The notes: a model not told the origin generated them from the sequence alone. 64,000 nt of DNA from Sycobia sp. Sy_11 (GCA_018907035.1 JACCIC010000098.1:1690501-1754500); one strand, 5' to 3'. Shown: positions 1 through 14,859, counted from the stretch's first letter. Program-made: numbers and translations.

Positions 1-379
1 GCGTAAAAAAAATATATATAATTCTTTAATATAGCAGTTTATAATAGGCGAGACTTCGTGCATAAAACAATAAGAATCGCAACAACAAAAAAACAACAAA
101 AAAAGGGGGGGAGCTAAGAAGAAAGTGGAAAAAGAGATCGAGTAAGGATTATTACAATATTCCCATAACCTTTTGGTAGATCGAATGACTACGGACGCCC
201 TGTTTTCGCCGCGCTGCTTCATGATCATCGTCGGCGAGCAAACGGGCGATCAGCGTGCCTCTTGCGCGTGTGCGATTGTCGTGCACCATTAAAAAAAGAA
301 AAAAAAGAAACAAAAGAGAGATAGAGAGAGAGAGCGAGAGAAAAGGAAAAAAATTATATACGTGCGGCATAATAGAGTT

Positions 380-1037
380 ATGTCGTCGGATCCGCAAATT
401 ATCACGACCGACACGATTGACAGCGTTTGGCCCTTTTTGCAAAGCGTGAGTCTGTCTCTTTTCTTCTTAATTCGTTAATGTTTATAAAACAACAATATGA
501 GCGTTAATGATTGTAAACCTTGGATAGGGAATAAGTATAAGTATATTTTAGGTTAAGGTCTTCCTTCGTGCAATTAGTGTGTACTAATCTATAATACATG
601 TGTTTTGCGAATAATAAAAAAAACTTAAAAGTATTTTTAGCTAACGTAATAAAATATCATTAAATTATGCTTTAGAAAACTTTCTTCCTGCTCTTTTTAG
701 AAAGATTTTTATTGTTGATTTAGTGGGTGTGGAGAATTTTAATGATGCAATACATTATTATTGAATAAAATTTTTTATTATCATACAGATAAGAAAATGT
801 TTGTAAATATGTACTGTTAAAAATATTGATAGTTGATGTAGAGATAAATCTTTTATGCGTATTGTTCGAATGCTTTTTAAAATTGTGAACAAACACATCT
901 ACAAGAGATGTAGCAATACTATCCATAGTTTACTGAAGCCATAGAAATCATATAGTTTATATAAGCAAAGGAAGATAATCAATTTGAGAAGTCTTACAAA
1001 ATTGTATTTTTTATCATTGTTATTAGTGTAGTTATTA

Positions 1038-1096
<59 letters not shown>

Positions 1097-1277
1097 GTTA
1101 TTATTCTTCTATACATGTTTCACTAAACTATCCTGAAATATTTATTAATAAATTTTATTTAATGCAACAAATCCGACAAATTTAATTACGAATCTAATTA
1201 TTGAGTTTTTTTCAATGTTCAAAAACAATAATTTTAAATGAAAATAATTAAACATTTTTTGTTATATCTTATATTGG

Positions 1278-1332
<55 letters not shown>

Positions 1333-2368
1333 ATATGGTTATAGATATATTTAGTTGTAAATTAAAAATATGAGGTTAGATGGTCAGGTTGCTAATAATA
1401 TGTATAAACATTTTAGATTGATTGGAGAGATCCATGGCTTGTGTTACTGTTAACGTTTCATATAGCTGTCACAATGACAGCACTAATGACGAGGAATCAT
1501 GCAAACTTCCAAATTTTATTATTCCTTGTTTTGTGTAAGTATTATCTTACAATTAATAAAGATATATTGTTAAAACATGAATAGACTAAAAGGTAATAAA
1601 TTTTAATCTTTATTTATTTTTAGTGTTGTTAGTGTATTTTTCAGAAAGCATTAATGAAGTGGCTGCTACAAATTGGATGTAAGAACAAAACTACTTAAAA
1701 CTAATAATGGTTTATTATTTTTTAATATCAACTTCTATTCTTATTTTTATTTTTGTAGGGTTTTCTCCAGACAACAATATTTTGACTCTAAAGGATTGTT
1801 TATATCAATTGTTTTTTCTGTTCCCATTTTAATGAATTGTATGATCATGGTGGTAAGTTATTATTTATGCCCAATTAAGTTTCTAAATAAAAAAATTAAT
1901 TTTTATAATAATGTTTCATATTTATTATAACTTCAAAAAGATACGTTTTTTAAACGAAAAATGTTATTTATAATAAATATTTTAGACTGATATTATATTA
2001 TAAATTTAGAAGTTTAATATAAGTTCTTCAATATTTACTGATCATACAGATCTATATTATACAAATTATCATTTATATTTCTATGTTTAATTAGAAAAAT
2101 TTATTCTTCAATAATTTGCGAAGATTTCATTTAAAATGTACATTGTTAATACTAGATCAGAAAACTCCAGAACACATGTTTATAATTTTTATATTAAGTC
2201 TACATTTATTTACAGGCTAGTTGGTTGTACCAATCAAGTCAATTAATGACAAGTCTAAAAAGAGCACAATTGCGCCAGCAAGCAAAAAATAGGCAGATAA
2301 CTGCCAGTGGAGATACATCAAATGGAACCACAAACACTGCAAATTCAGATGAAAAGAAAAACGATTAA
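380..2368 (+). CDS. TMEM18: TMEM18, transmembrane protein 18 (5 exons, complete)
   Basis: Exons are 380-445, 1417-1534, 1624-1678, 1759-1852 and 2216-2368. All have GT-AG introns, all phases join, and they give 161 residues (human TMEM18 has about 140). The start is the ATG at 380 ([10 protein letters not shown]), which leads in frame into [12 protein letters not shown], the family's N-terminal signature. Family landmarks follow: [12 protein letters not shown], then [19 protein letters not shown]. Three hydrophobic segments lie at about residues 30-48, 52-70 and 94-113, followed by a basic tail ([15 protein letters not shown]). TMEM18 is a small three-pass membrane protein of the inner nuclear membrane, linked to chromatin tethering and, in mammals, to body weight. 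Intron 1 holds an ATT tract and a TA tract. The tail ends in a Thr/Asn-rich stretch that is poorly conserved in the family. The assignment is firm; only the 5' UTR is unknown. Confidence 0.93.
1032..1330. repeat. ATT trinucleotide and TA dinucleotide tracts in TMEM18 intron 1
   Basis: An (ATT)n run occupies about 1038-1103 and a pure (TA)n run about 1278-1330. Both are intronic and show no coding signal. Confidence 0.9.
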
Positions 2369-4599
2369 AAATAAATGTCTCTAGTCAATCATACCAGAGA
2401 TAAAGCTGCTTGTTTTTAGTAATAGATTTGGCAAAGTGATGTGATTTATGGTTACAACCAAAATCATAGTTTAATTGCTTTGTATCGAGACAAATGCTTG
2501 AGCTTAAAGAGAAAATCAAATAATGTTATGCAGCATTTAATTTGAACAATATATAAAAGAAAATTTACACTTCGCTTTGATAGCGTTATCTTGATAAGTA
2601 ATAAAAAGTAAATCAATAAAAACTGCATTCATAAGTCATCAAGAAAACGATAAAGAAAGTAGATTTACCAACTACTATATTACATTTTAATAAACTTTTA
2701 CATAAAAGCCATTCTTTTTAAGCAAGGAGCGATGTTTTGATAAATTATAAATGCGATAATTCCAATTAGAGTGCCCAAACTAGTTATTGCGTAAACAACA
2801 CTGTTATCAAAATAAAACTCAAATATTATATATAAATATTTATACTGCTAATAAATAATACAATAATTGTAATATCATCAAAAATGAATTAAGAAGCAAC
2901 TGCAAAATTTTTTAAACATCATAATGGAGAGATTTGCAGTAAAATAGTATTTTAGAAATGCTTTGTAATAAAAATCTTTTTTAAGCAAGAATAATATCAG
3001 ATTCTGCTCTATATTTTCACATACATGTGTCATGATGTCAGTGGAAATCAAAGACTCAACTTTTATAAAGTATTTCTTTAAACCTTAGCAAGCAAAGTGC
3101 GCTTAAAAATTTCATATCACAATTGAATCTTTCATTTGTAATCGAAATGTAGAAGTTGGAAAACGGTAATTAGAAGTAAGAATTAAATATTAGAATTAGA
3201 TTTAGGATAATAAAAAAACTGTTGTTCGAATCTCTTAACCTATGTAACAGTACTTAAAAATAATTTAATTTTTGGTTCATACTACGATCTTGTTCTTGTT
3301 AAAGATTATTATATTATTTGATGTCAAAAATAATTTTGAAATTATTTAATAATGTAAAAAAAATTATAGTGGCTCTTAAATAATTTTATTTGTCTCATTA
3401 AATAAAATTTATTAATAAATATTTCAGGATAGTGTAGTGAAAATAGTATTTCTAGTACAAAGAATTGATTAAAAAGTTTAAGAATTATAAGAAAGTATTC
3501 ATTTATTTTGTACTGCAATCTCTCTTATTAGGTTTATTTATTTATTTATATGATGTTTATGTTATGATTAATTATTGTGTGTATTCAGATAGCTTTGTAG
3601 TTCCTTTTTTATTGGCAAAGATTGTGAATAAACTTAGATAGCGTATGAGAAGTGTGTGTACTTAAATAAATTGGATAATAACTAGCATCGCTTTTACATT
3701 GTTGCGAATATACAGAACGCCTGTGAATATTTATAATGTTAAACTAGGTAGCAATGTATAAAATGAGTGATTTTACCATTATCTTATATCTATATGTGGA
3801 CAAATTCAGGCAAATGCATCTTTTTCTTGCCTTATTATTATCTAAGTAATTGAATAAATTAATCACTGTATAGGTAAAGTATTTGTGCATAAAACCAAAA
3901 GCTTATTTATAATTTTAAGAAATATTTATTATGTGCAATAATTTTATGCTATTTTTGTAATTCTACTTTTCTTTTATACACTGAAATCATGATTAATGAA
4001 AAAGATTATTGAACCAGTTTTTAAAATTCATTAATTTTTTATGTTAAGAAAATAACAATAAACATTATAAAATGAGATCTCGTTAAGTTAATTTTATTTA
4101 CTAATTATACTACTTTACGATATATGTATATCTAAAACATTATTACAGTATTTAAACGTATAAAATAATTTTTACTTTCATTGTTGATGCAATATAAATT
4201 GATTTTTTTTTGTATTAATTTACAAGAATAAAATTGTATGTCTATAATTATTTGTTTTCAATTTAATTTAAGACTTTTTTAATTGCTTACTTTGCACTGT
4301 TTGCAAAATTTATTTCATAAACTTTATTTTTTTAGTATATTTTTTATAAATTGTATATGCTATATATATATATATATACACTAGCGCTCAAGATCTCCAA
4401 CCGCAAGTTTTCGTTCCCATTGCAGAAGCATAAATTATGTGAGATCAGGTGAGTCATGTATATATAAATATCTGATAAATATAACCATATAACCTGATAT
4501 AACGTCAAGTATCATAAGTGCGTATGCGAATGCAGGCGTTGTGTGCTATGTACAGGCTACGAGCACACTATGTAACCAGAGATATGTACATGCAATGTG
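2369..4599. other. AT-rich intergenic stretch after TMEM18
   Basis: AATAAA-like polyadenylation signals occur just after the TMEM18 stop, at about 2370 and 2615, so the first few hundred bases are probably its 3' UTR. The rest is very AT-rich, with no open frame of substance on either strand. A short TA run lies near 4360-4378. No gene is visible. Confidence 0.6.
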
Positions 4600-4682
4600 A
4601 TTAACAACAAAAACTTACAGATTTACCCATAGGCGACGCTCTAGTCGAGTGCGCGCCACGCGCGGTGCCTGCGTAGAACCAG
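4600..4682 (+). other. GINS4: Probable non-coding first exon of the SLD5 gene
   Basis: A locally GC-rich stretch ends in a strong donor (ACCAG then gtaagag, intron from 4683). A good acceptor (attttcag) at 5118-5120 sits 23 bases before the SLD5 ATG. Together they suggest a 5' UTR intron at 4683-5120. The left end of the exon is not defined. The short open frame starting at 4649 reads through the donor and is probably not translated. Confidence 0.45.
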
Positions 4683-5143
4683 GTAAGAGTGGACAGGTCG
4701 AACCCGGTATAAATCAGGTTTGTTTGGTTTTCATCTGGTTTTCATTCGCTGCTGCAATTTGTATGTTTGTATATATTTTGTATGAAGTTTTAATGTATCT
4801 GTATCTATATGTGCTGTATATCGTGCATCAGTAATAAGAAATTGAATATATTTTGAATTTTGAAAAATTGTAAATTACCATGTTAGTAATTTCATATCTA
4901 ATTAATAGTTTTAGGGTAAAATTTTTATACGAACTGTACAAAATACTTTAAATAAGAAATATTAAAAATATTTTTAAAATAAAGTATGTTCTTAACCTCT
5001 AATATTAGAAACTCCGGTTCAAATCAAACATTTTATTGTTCTAAAATAAAGTATTTAAAAAGTTTCTTAAATTAATTCAGACTCTATAATTTCACTGTAA
5101 GAATTTAATAAGATTTTCAGATACGTCTACAAAAAAGTGAATA

Positions 5144-6167
5144 ATGGAATCAGAAGATATTCAACCATCTACATCAAGGTTCAATGAAAGTGATACTAAT
5201 GCAGAACAAATGGAAAATCTTGAATCTTATACAGAAGAAAGTGATGAGGAATTAATGACAGCTGAAAAAGCATTGCAAAGTTTAGAAAATGCTTGGTTAA
5301 ATGAAAAATTTGCACCAGAACTTCTACCTCATCAGATGGATATTGTTGAATGTATGTTAGAACAAATAGCACATATAGAAGAAAATGTGAAAAAGTAAAT
5401 ACAAATTTATAAAAACTAGTTTTTAAAGTAATTTTATTTGACAAAAATTAGCTTATACAAAGTTACTGCTTTGAATAACTTGAAAGTTACTAATTATGAA
5501 TAACTTGAAAGGATAAGTATATGCTAAACACAATTTATTAGAAACAAGAAATGAAAATTGTGTTAATTATTATAGTGGATATAAATAAGAACATTAATAA
5601 AATGACACTTGTCATTTTTATGATAGTCTATTAGAAGTAGTTTTTAGTTGCATAAATATTTATTAATTTAATCAATTTTATTAAATTATAAAAAAATGAA
5701 CACTTATTTTTAGACTAGAAAAAGGAGATATTCGTATTAACATTCATAGAATGGAAATTAGCAGAATAAGATTTGTAATATCAAGTTATCTTAGAAAGAG
5801 ACTAGATAAAGTAGAAGAATTTGCTATTCATTTATTATCAGAAGATGCAAATCGAACTCCAGAAGAAGCTTATATGACACCAGCAGAGACGCATTTTGCA
5901 AGAGAATATATATCCAATATGGAGTCCTTATTCACAAGTTTAGCATTGCAACATATGCCAGTTAGAATCAAAGAATTCGAACTTGATAAAATGGCTTTAA
6001 AACCTTACATGAATAAACATGTCTTTGTAAAAGCAAATAAAAATGCCCAAGGTATTTTAATACAAAGTAATAATGAAGAAGTAGATTTTGTGGAAGACTC
6101 ACAGCATATTATAGAATACAGTGCTATAGCTCATTTAGTAAAAACAGGGCATGTTCAATTAATATGA
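5144..6167 (+). CDS. GINS4: DNA replication complex GINS protein SLD5 (2 coding exons)
   Basis: Exons 5144-5394 and 5714-6167 join in phase (AA plus A gives Lys) to 234 residues; human SLD5 has 223. SLD5 is one of four subunits of the GINS tetramer, which joins CDC45 and MCM2-7 to form the replicative helicase in the nucleus. Visible landmarks are an acidic N-terminal tail, LQSLENAWLNEKFAPELLP, MLEQIAHIEENVKKLEKGD, HRMEISRIRFVISSYLRKRL, and the C-terminal B domain with ALKPYMNKHVFVKA and a hydrophobic end (IAHLVKTGHVQLI). The start is the first ATG after the predicted 5' UTR acceptor. The coding sequence is AT-rich like its surroundings. Nothing looks broken, so this is probably a functional single-copy gene. 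Polyadenylation signals lie near 6320-6345. Confidence 0.95.
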
Positions 6168-7028
6168 TAAATATGTATCATTACTACATGTCATATATAT
6201 CAGTGATAATAAATATTATGTGCCTTTTAGATCTTCGTACATTTGTTAAGTTTCATAATGAAGTAAAATATAATATTTATTCTTCTAATCACTCATTAAT
6301 TTATTTTTGTATTATTTACAATAAAAAATTTTATATTAATAAATCTGTGCTATGATTTTTATTACAAATGTTCTGATTATTCCTTACTAACAGATCAAAA
6401 GAATAAATATCAGAATTATATACATTGCTCATTATAGCTTACAGAAATTTGATTTTTATTTAAACAAATGATAATCAGTATTCTTTGAATAGCATTTTTG
6501 GACATTTATCAAATGTTTAATTTCTATTCTTTAATTCATGAAAATATCAAATTTCTTTCACTATTTTGTTTTTAAATGCAAAAAAGATGGTGTCTTTGTG
6601 ATTTATAATTGTAATTATATAAATATTTTAAAAATTGGTATAAAAGTAATATAAAGTTAAAAAATAGATTAAATTGTTAAAATATAATATTAAGTATTTA
6701 AAAAAAATTTCTAATAATTAAAAAGCTATTGATTGAAATTTTTCTTTTACCAAAAATAACATTTTTACTTGACATTTTATTAAACTGATATGGTACTTTG
6801 TATTCAAATGTTTCTAGAAACTGAAGGTTACATTTCAAGTAATATGTTATCATAATAATTTTATAAAAATTTCCGTGCAAATGCATATGTACCATATTTA
6901 TTCAATGTATAATAGTCTATAATTTATGCAAATTTCTATAAGCATAAATTGAGTTATGTAAATTATTTATTAAATTATGTAATTGCATTTATACATTTTT
7001 CAAGCTACAAGAAAATAAATAATGTGAG

Positions 7029-7100
<72 letters not shown>

Positions 7101-8502
7101 GAAATCTGTATAAATCTGAGTAGATATAGACTTGATGTGCCTATGCCTATACTTATTACAATGTTTTTTTCATTTTATTAATCTATTTCAAGAACGTTGA
7201 ATAATTTATATAATATAATTATATTAGAAAAATCTAACAATTGTGTACCTATACTATTTAATTATTTATTGATAATTGTTTGACCATCAATAAATGAAAA
7301 AAAACTTTTTTACATTTATTTTAATTTAAATATTATGTCATTCAACTTATCAATATTATTTATAACATTTAAAATTATCGTTAGAAATCGTTTCTTTTAT
7401 GATTTCTATATTTATTCATATTTAACCATATCTAAAATTATTATATGGTTAATATATAAATCACGTATTCTACTTTTAATAAATATTTCGAATTGATTCT
7501 TCTTGGGCTAATTGAGTATAAACTATTAATCACTTTTTTGATTCGTAAGTAACATATAACATTTTTAATCAATGTCATTTACTTACTACTGATTTTTCAG
7601 AAAAATGAACATTCTTATATAAATATAGACAAATTGTTGTTATAAACACGATGTTTGTGCATGTGTGCGTGCGCAGGACATCAGATACAATGGAAAATAC
7701 AATTTAATACTTCAACTTGATCAATAAATCTTTTAATTACTGTCTTTTAAAGCAGATTTTGAATATCATAAAAGTTTTACAAAAAAAGTTCATCGTTTAA
7801 TACCTATCTGATACATATAAAAATAACACATATATAGAAAAAAAAATCAATAAACTTAATATTGTGTAAAATTTGCGTATTTTCATGAAATTTTAGCTGA
7901 ATTCTTGATATGTAAATAGATGGTTCCTATAGAAATATCCTATCATGTATCACGCTCACCAGTTTCATAACTATTATCTTGTTATAAAGTTTATATTATA
8001 ATATTATCTGTATACTTTCCCAACAGCGTCATTAATTCATTTTCATATCTCTACATGGTTTCCACTTGTGTTATAGTCAATACAGATATATTTTAATAAA
8101 CACAATATAATATGAATATTAGAATGAAGTATAATTTTTTACCACTGTAATTCACGTTAGTCGCATAGTGAAACACGAAATAATGTATTAGTGATGTATA
8201 TTTAGCAAGACATAGAGACTTAATTGAAAACTTGTGTCAAATATATATTTTTGTTATTTGTAAATTGTTTCATTTATCGAATGAAAATGTACGTATGAAA
8301 TTATTGTGAAAAAAATATATATATTAATGTGTGTATATATATATATTAATTATCACGCTGTTGCGTAAATTTTAAAAGCGTATTATCATGGCTATAGCAA
8401 CACTAGAACATCCAGAATCAAGATAAATACACTTGAATAAAAGTTGTGACACAAAGTATTGGAAAAATCTATACACGTATATATTCTCCATGGGAACGCC
8501 AC
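6168..8502. other. AT-rich interval between SLD5 and the YWTD gene; TA microsatellite
   Basis: SLD5 (+) and the next gene (-) converge here, so the interval should hold both 3' UTRs. A (TA)n tract lies at 7031-7092 and shorter TA runs near 8320-8350. No additional coding region is supported. Confidence 0.6.
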
Positions 8503-11500
8503 TTAATACCGAATCTCACAGGATTTTCCATCGCTCATTATAGTCCGAAAATCCTCGCACAGGCAAATCTTCTGCATCTCGTCGGTGACGTTGACGCTAT
8601 TGGCGCCGACAACCAGGATCCTCGGCGTCCTAAAGCAGAACTGCTGACAGTCGCCGTTCTGCACCGCGCAAACGTTGTCGGGACTGATAGTCTGAGCGCT
8701 CGCCCCGTAAATCCTGACCCCGGCGATTATTCCAGCGCCCTCGTCGTTGACGCTCGGCGTCAGCCTCGTGACGCCCGATCCCGTGAGCTTGTCCAGTCGC
8801 CAGATGCCCGTCGAGTTCGCGACGTACGCGTGACGCTCGTAAATCGCCACCGATCTCGGATCCCGGATCGTCCCGACGTCGATGCCGGCCACGGCCTCGC
8901 CGTTGAGATCCGCGCTGTGCAGTCTAATCTTGTCGCGACTGAACCAGTAGAGCCGGTCCTCGGCGTAATCGAGGGCCAGGCCCGTCTCGTTGACGCTTAT
9001 CGCGCCCGTGCTATCGGCCATGTACACGGCCATCTTCGAGCCGCGCACCCGGTATATGACGGCCCGATCGCCCAGCAGCATCGTGAAGAAGTAACAGTCG
9101 CGATTCGGATGGACGACCAGGGACCTCGGGTGGCCCTGATCCCGGTCGAAGGTGTGTAGGGTCCGCCAGAAGTACTCTTTGTTCTTGGGCTTCATCACCA
9201 CGATGCTGGTGTCCTGCGCGGTCCGGCAATTGTCCCTGATGTAATAGATGTCGTTGGTCACCCAGTCGTAGGAGACCTGCTTTAGACACATACCGCGATC
9301 GTAACCTCCCTGGTCGTCCTGCTTGAGACTGGCCACGCTCACGACTAGGTCGTCGCTGTAGGCGAAAGTGTTCGTGTGAAAGTTGTAGTCGAAATCGACC
9401 GCGTCCTTGTCGTTGAGGACCGTCGGGTGAAGGCGAACGGGCTCCATAGCCTCCAAGAACGCGTCCCAGCTCACGTCCAGGATCCGTCCCCTGATGAAGT
9501 CGCCGCGGGCGTAGAGGACGAACTCCTTGACCGGCGAGCAGCTCCTGGAGTCGCGTCCCAGCTGAAAACCAATGTAGCAGGCGCAGCTGTAGTTGGCCTG
9601 AGGCCTCAGTAGGCAGAGCTGCTGGCAGCCACCGTTGACCGGCTCGCAGGGATTCTTGATCCTGGGCGACGATTCGCCCGTGTAGACCTTGATCCCCTTC
9701 GGATCGTCGAAGGGGATGCGGAAGAGATCGGCCGAGCCACAGGTGCCAGACGAGCCCGACGTCCTGCACGTCCAGAGGCTGCGCAGGACAGAGAAGCTAG
9801 TGGTCGGACTGACCCAGAATAGCTGCGAGCCCGATACCCCGAGGCTGATGGCCGTGTAGGAGAGCCGCTCGACCACGATCAGGCGATTGTAGCCGTTGTA
9901 ATCGGAACTGTAGATGCTGGAATCGGCCGACCAGTACAATCGAGACGTTTGAGGGTCGACGGTGGCGGTAGTTACGCTCGGGCTCGTTACGATCTTTTCC
10001 AACGACGTACCGTCCGTATTCAGTTTCAATATCTGAGAAGAAGAGTTAAAAATTAACTAAACGTTATCGCACAATATGATTATATAAAATTTTGTGCCAA
10101 TAAGATTCTATTAAAATTACAATAACCATTTCAGGACACCAGATAGGGGCACGTGAGAGTATAACATCTGATGGTTTGTTAAAGCTAATGTACTTAATTA
10201 TTGCCACAATTCGAATGCGATTCTAACATAGATTGAAATCTCATGAATTATTCGAAGTTTACAATTTATCTATATTTAAATATTTAAATGAATTTTTATT
10301 TATGTATTAATTAGAAAACACGTGGAAATGGGTATTCCAATAACTTTGAATATTGGAAAATTCGAATTCAGTTACCAGCATCACCCATAATTCACATAAT
10401 GCTTCGCATCAAATCTTAATATTAATGCAGTATAATAGAAATATAGAAACAAGCAAATAACATAAAATAAATTGCACGGTGAAGTTGGTTGTAAAATTGC
10501 ATTTATTTAATGTCGAACTAATTATAAAATTATAATAAAATTAATTTAAAAAGTAAAGTTAAAATTAATATATTCATTATCTCTAATCCCGATAGTTTCT
10601 AGAAATTTAAAACAATATTGTATTTTGTTTCTGATGCGTATATGAAACGATTTCTTCTAAAAGAAAAGACAGCTGTTGGGATTACAGTCATAATAAGTCT
10701 AGTAATTTTGCTATTGATAAAAAGAGTATTAAGAATAAAATAATAAGCGATAAAGTTAGTTATATTGAGGCTATATGGGAATATTCAACGCTTTACCAAA
10801 CAAATTAAAATGAATTAATCTCTAAATCTAAGCAAAAAACTAATAAGAAAAATATTAAAATTTTTATAAAATCCCCATAAGGTAAAAATTCTCTGCCAGA
10901 CATTGGAAAACTTTGACAAACTATTGCAAATATTGCTAAAAATGTTCAACTGGGATGCTTTAGCAAAATTTAAAAAATCTTTTTCAAGATATGTCAATCT
11001 TTCATAATACACAAATTTTGACATTTCATCAATTTCGGCAGTTTTGGACAAGGTTTGGATGAATGAAAATGAATTTCGTTTGCAGAATATTATCAAACTG
11101 TATCGGAATTTTATACTCTGAAATTTTATATAAAAATGGAAAAAATCTAGAAATATTTAGATAGAAAAGTATATTCTATCTATTAGTAAAGTATATTCTC
11201 AACTATAATAAAGCTCTTATAAAATCTTGAAATGTTTTGGACAAAATTGTAATACAGTAATTTTAATTACCCATCGTTTGTAACTCTTGTGATCTTACAC
11301 TGAACTAACATCGTGAATTTTAAGTATATATTAGTTTTCAATATTTACATGATATATGCACTCTTGATGTATGCACTCTTGATATATGCACTTGATATAT
11401 GATTGATATATGCACTCTTGAATTTACGAAAATTATAGATGTACCCTGAATGTGGATTAGGAATAATTTGTCGAAACTTAGGACCAATAAATCATATTTC

Positions 11501-14500
11501 AATTAGTATGTCATGATATAAGATCACTGTACCAATAAATAACTTCGATTTACTTAAACATAACTATACATATGTGCGAATTTTTTTATATTAAGATTTT
11601 TCCAACAAAAACTAATAATTCAAATCATTTGACTCTAGGTTTGAAAACCTTCACATTCATATTCTATAATTAAATTATTTCCAATGATTGTTCAAGTGTC
11701 ATTTATCTATTGGGATATGTTTAAATTTTATATTGTCTTATGTTATATGGCCTATATGTGTGCAATTACTAACCGATCTCTTAACTAATGAATTTTTATT
11801 ATTCTATACAACTATTTCTAAAAGTAAGGACTATTACATAACGTGCAATATATTGATTCAATTCATTTGCTTTCTTTGATACACGAATTTTGGACTTTTG
11901 ATTTCATCTTCCTTGTCATATAGATTACTCGACATTTTTCTCAATTATACAAATTTTCAAAAAACCAATAAAAAGTCGATAATCACGGATTCAATTTGTT
12001 GAAAACGTGCGTAAGATTCGGACATGCCAGAATAACAAAATTATTTATTGGTACATTTACCTCGCACGAATAATTTTTAATATATATTATATGGATATGA
12101 ATCTCAACCGTCGAACCGATCAGACGTGTTGACAGTTCGCTCCGCGAGTAAACGAAGTCGCTACTATTGGCTTTTCCGTTATTATTTTGCGAATCTTATA
12201 ATCAAATTAAACTGTTAATAGTGAAAAAATATAAGAAAGCACGTTCTTCCCTCCGAGGGATGGGGGTGGTTCATCCCATAACAACCATGTTAATAAAGTG
12301 CAAAGTGATAGTTATGCAAGAGCGGCAAAAAGCAACATATTTCCTAAAAGAGATCAAACTATTGTCGCTGTAGCAATAAACGGTGTAACAATTAAAGAAT
12401 ATGTTAATCAGATGTTTAAATCACGGATCTTAAAAATCTAAGACTTATATCAATAATAAGTAACAATAGAATATGCGTATATGTAGCTACAAAACAGATT
12501 GTAGACAATTTAACGGAAAGTAAACAAACGCTGACAATAAATAACAAAAAACTTGTGATGAATCCATTAGCTACCAGACACAAGAGAGTTATTCTATCGA
12601 ATATCTGTCCGAAAATACTACACGAAATTATCGAATAAAAATTCAAGTTCTTGAATATACATTTACAATTGAATATATCATTTCTACGAACTGGTATAAA
12701 TATAGTACGCCGAACACACATTTTCAGTTTTAGACAGCAGGTGTACGTACACCCACAAGACGTATATAAATTACCAGATATAATACAAATGAATCATGAT
12801 AGACTTGTCACAATGAGAAACATCATTGTAAAACATCATTCAACTGAAAATTTAACATGCTTTAATTGTAAAAATAATTCTACGCCCAATATATCTTTTG
12901 GTCCACAGAATATGTACAAGAGCATGATAATCTTAGAAAATGATCACTCACAAAATGCAAACAATAACAGTCAAGAGAAACAGAACAATACCAACAATAA
13001 CAAGTTTAAAGAAAGAGGGAAAAGACCTCTTAAAATATTAACACATGCAAACACAGAATGACTGATGATATAGAAACCGATTCAAGTATTTACTCGCTTA
13101 CAGATTTAGATATACAATAAATTCCCTAGCAATCAGAATCAACAATATGTAAAATACAAAAAAAATAAATGAAAAACGTTTTAAAATCAAAATTTTAGTG
13201 GAAGAGAAAAGCAATCAATTGTTTCATATTGATGACTTAAAGAACTACACAGAGTCACCATCACCAATAACAATTTCAAATACTATGCTAGATCTCTAAC
13301 CTCTACTCACAGATACAAAAATTAAAAATCATTTTACCTAGATAATTAAAAAATCGAAAAGTATGTAAGTGAAAAAGAAACCCAAAAAGTTGTAAATAAT
13401 GTAACTCATACATTATGTAAATTGTAATATTGTTATATATTCGAATTATTTGAATTATGTAAATTTGATTAGCTGTATAAGCCTCACACAGGTCTCAGTT
13501 CAGTAAGCTTGAATGCATTATATTATATATCTAGATAGATGGATATATAGATAGATAAAAAGATAGATAGATAGATAGATAAATAGATGGACAGGTAGAT
13601 ATATATATATAATTTGTATAATACGTGCCGAATCGAATTTCTGTACTATGAAGAGGAGGCCGCCCGCGAGATCGAGGGCAATGCCGCAGGGCTCCCTGAG
13701 ATCGCCGATTACGATGCCGTGATTACCGCCTCTGAGGACGTCGTAGACGATCAGCGCGCCCAGCAGGCCATCCAGGACGTAGACCTTGCCGGTGACGGAG
13801 TCGACCCCGACGGCGGTGGGCTCCCAATCGCCCCGCGGTGAGCTGAGATTGCGAAATTTCCGGGACAGCGAGTCGACCTGCTGGGAGCCCTGCTCCCGAT
13901 AAAATATCGTGCTCCTGCCGTGGAGGTCGAAGTCGACGAGGCCCCGATGCGTCCCGAGCAGGAGGCTCTTCTCCTGGCTGTTGAGATCCAGGGCCCAGAG
14001 GTCGCGCTCGTCGCTGACGACGAGGGCCTTCAGGTAGTCGATGGCGACGTCGGCGGGGACCCGGTTATTGTCGGCTGCCGGGTTGACTGTGATGGCGATT
14101 TATATATAGATTTTAAAGCAATAATTAAATATGTACATGAAGTTATATATCTATATATTAAATTAAAAACTGTTTTTATTTATCAATTAGATTAATTTTT
14201 TGTGTGATGATTTAATGCATGGCCATCATGATATAGAGCAACAAAAATAGTTTTTTTTAATTCAAGACTAATACACGCGCACACAATCACACATATTATT
14301 CCTTAAAATAATTTATTTAAATTAATTTATTTAAAATAATTATTACTTTATAATAATTTTTAAATTATTACTGATTTTTTTGTTCTAATTCATGAGGGTT
14401 TTTCTTTAATTTATCAAAACGACATATCAAATCAATCTAATGAAAAAACAGTACGTAGATAAAATAATACATTATGCATCATGAGCGTAAAATCACATTT

Positions 14501-14825
14501 TACAGTCGAGTCGCAAATATACTATTTTATAGCACAGAGGGCGTTTAATTCGTATTTTACGACTAGTTTTTTTACGGCGCAAAATGTTACATTATAATTA
14601 ACTATCCCAATTTTCAATAAGTATATAACTGAAAACATGAATAATTATATATTATAAATAAAAAAATTGAATATATAGAAGTAGTGAATTATAATGTACT
14701 GTTTTACGGTCGAAAAATGATGCTTAAAATATGAATTTTGTCCCTGTCATGCTGTATAATAAAAAATTTGTGTATACGGGGTTTTCCCGTTTTCTATACA
14801 TAAGTCAATTTCATATATATATAGG

Positions 14826-14859
<34 letters not shown>

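Noticed and set aside
8446..9159. 237-codon plus-strand open frame
   Set aside because: It is the antisense of the GC-rich YWTD/EGF exon; long antisense frames are expected there and it shows no family motif.
9011..9769. 252-codon alternative minus frame
   Set aside because: It overlaps the recognised YWTD/EGF frame and lacks domain motifs; the overlapped frame has the EGF cysteines and YW repeats.
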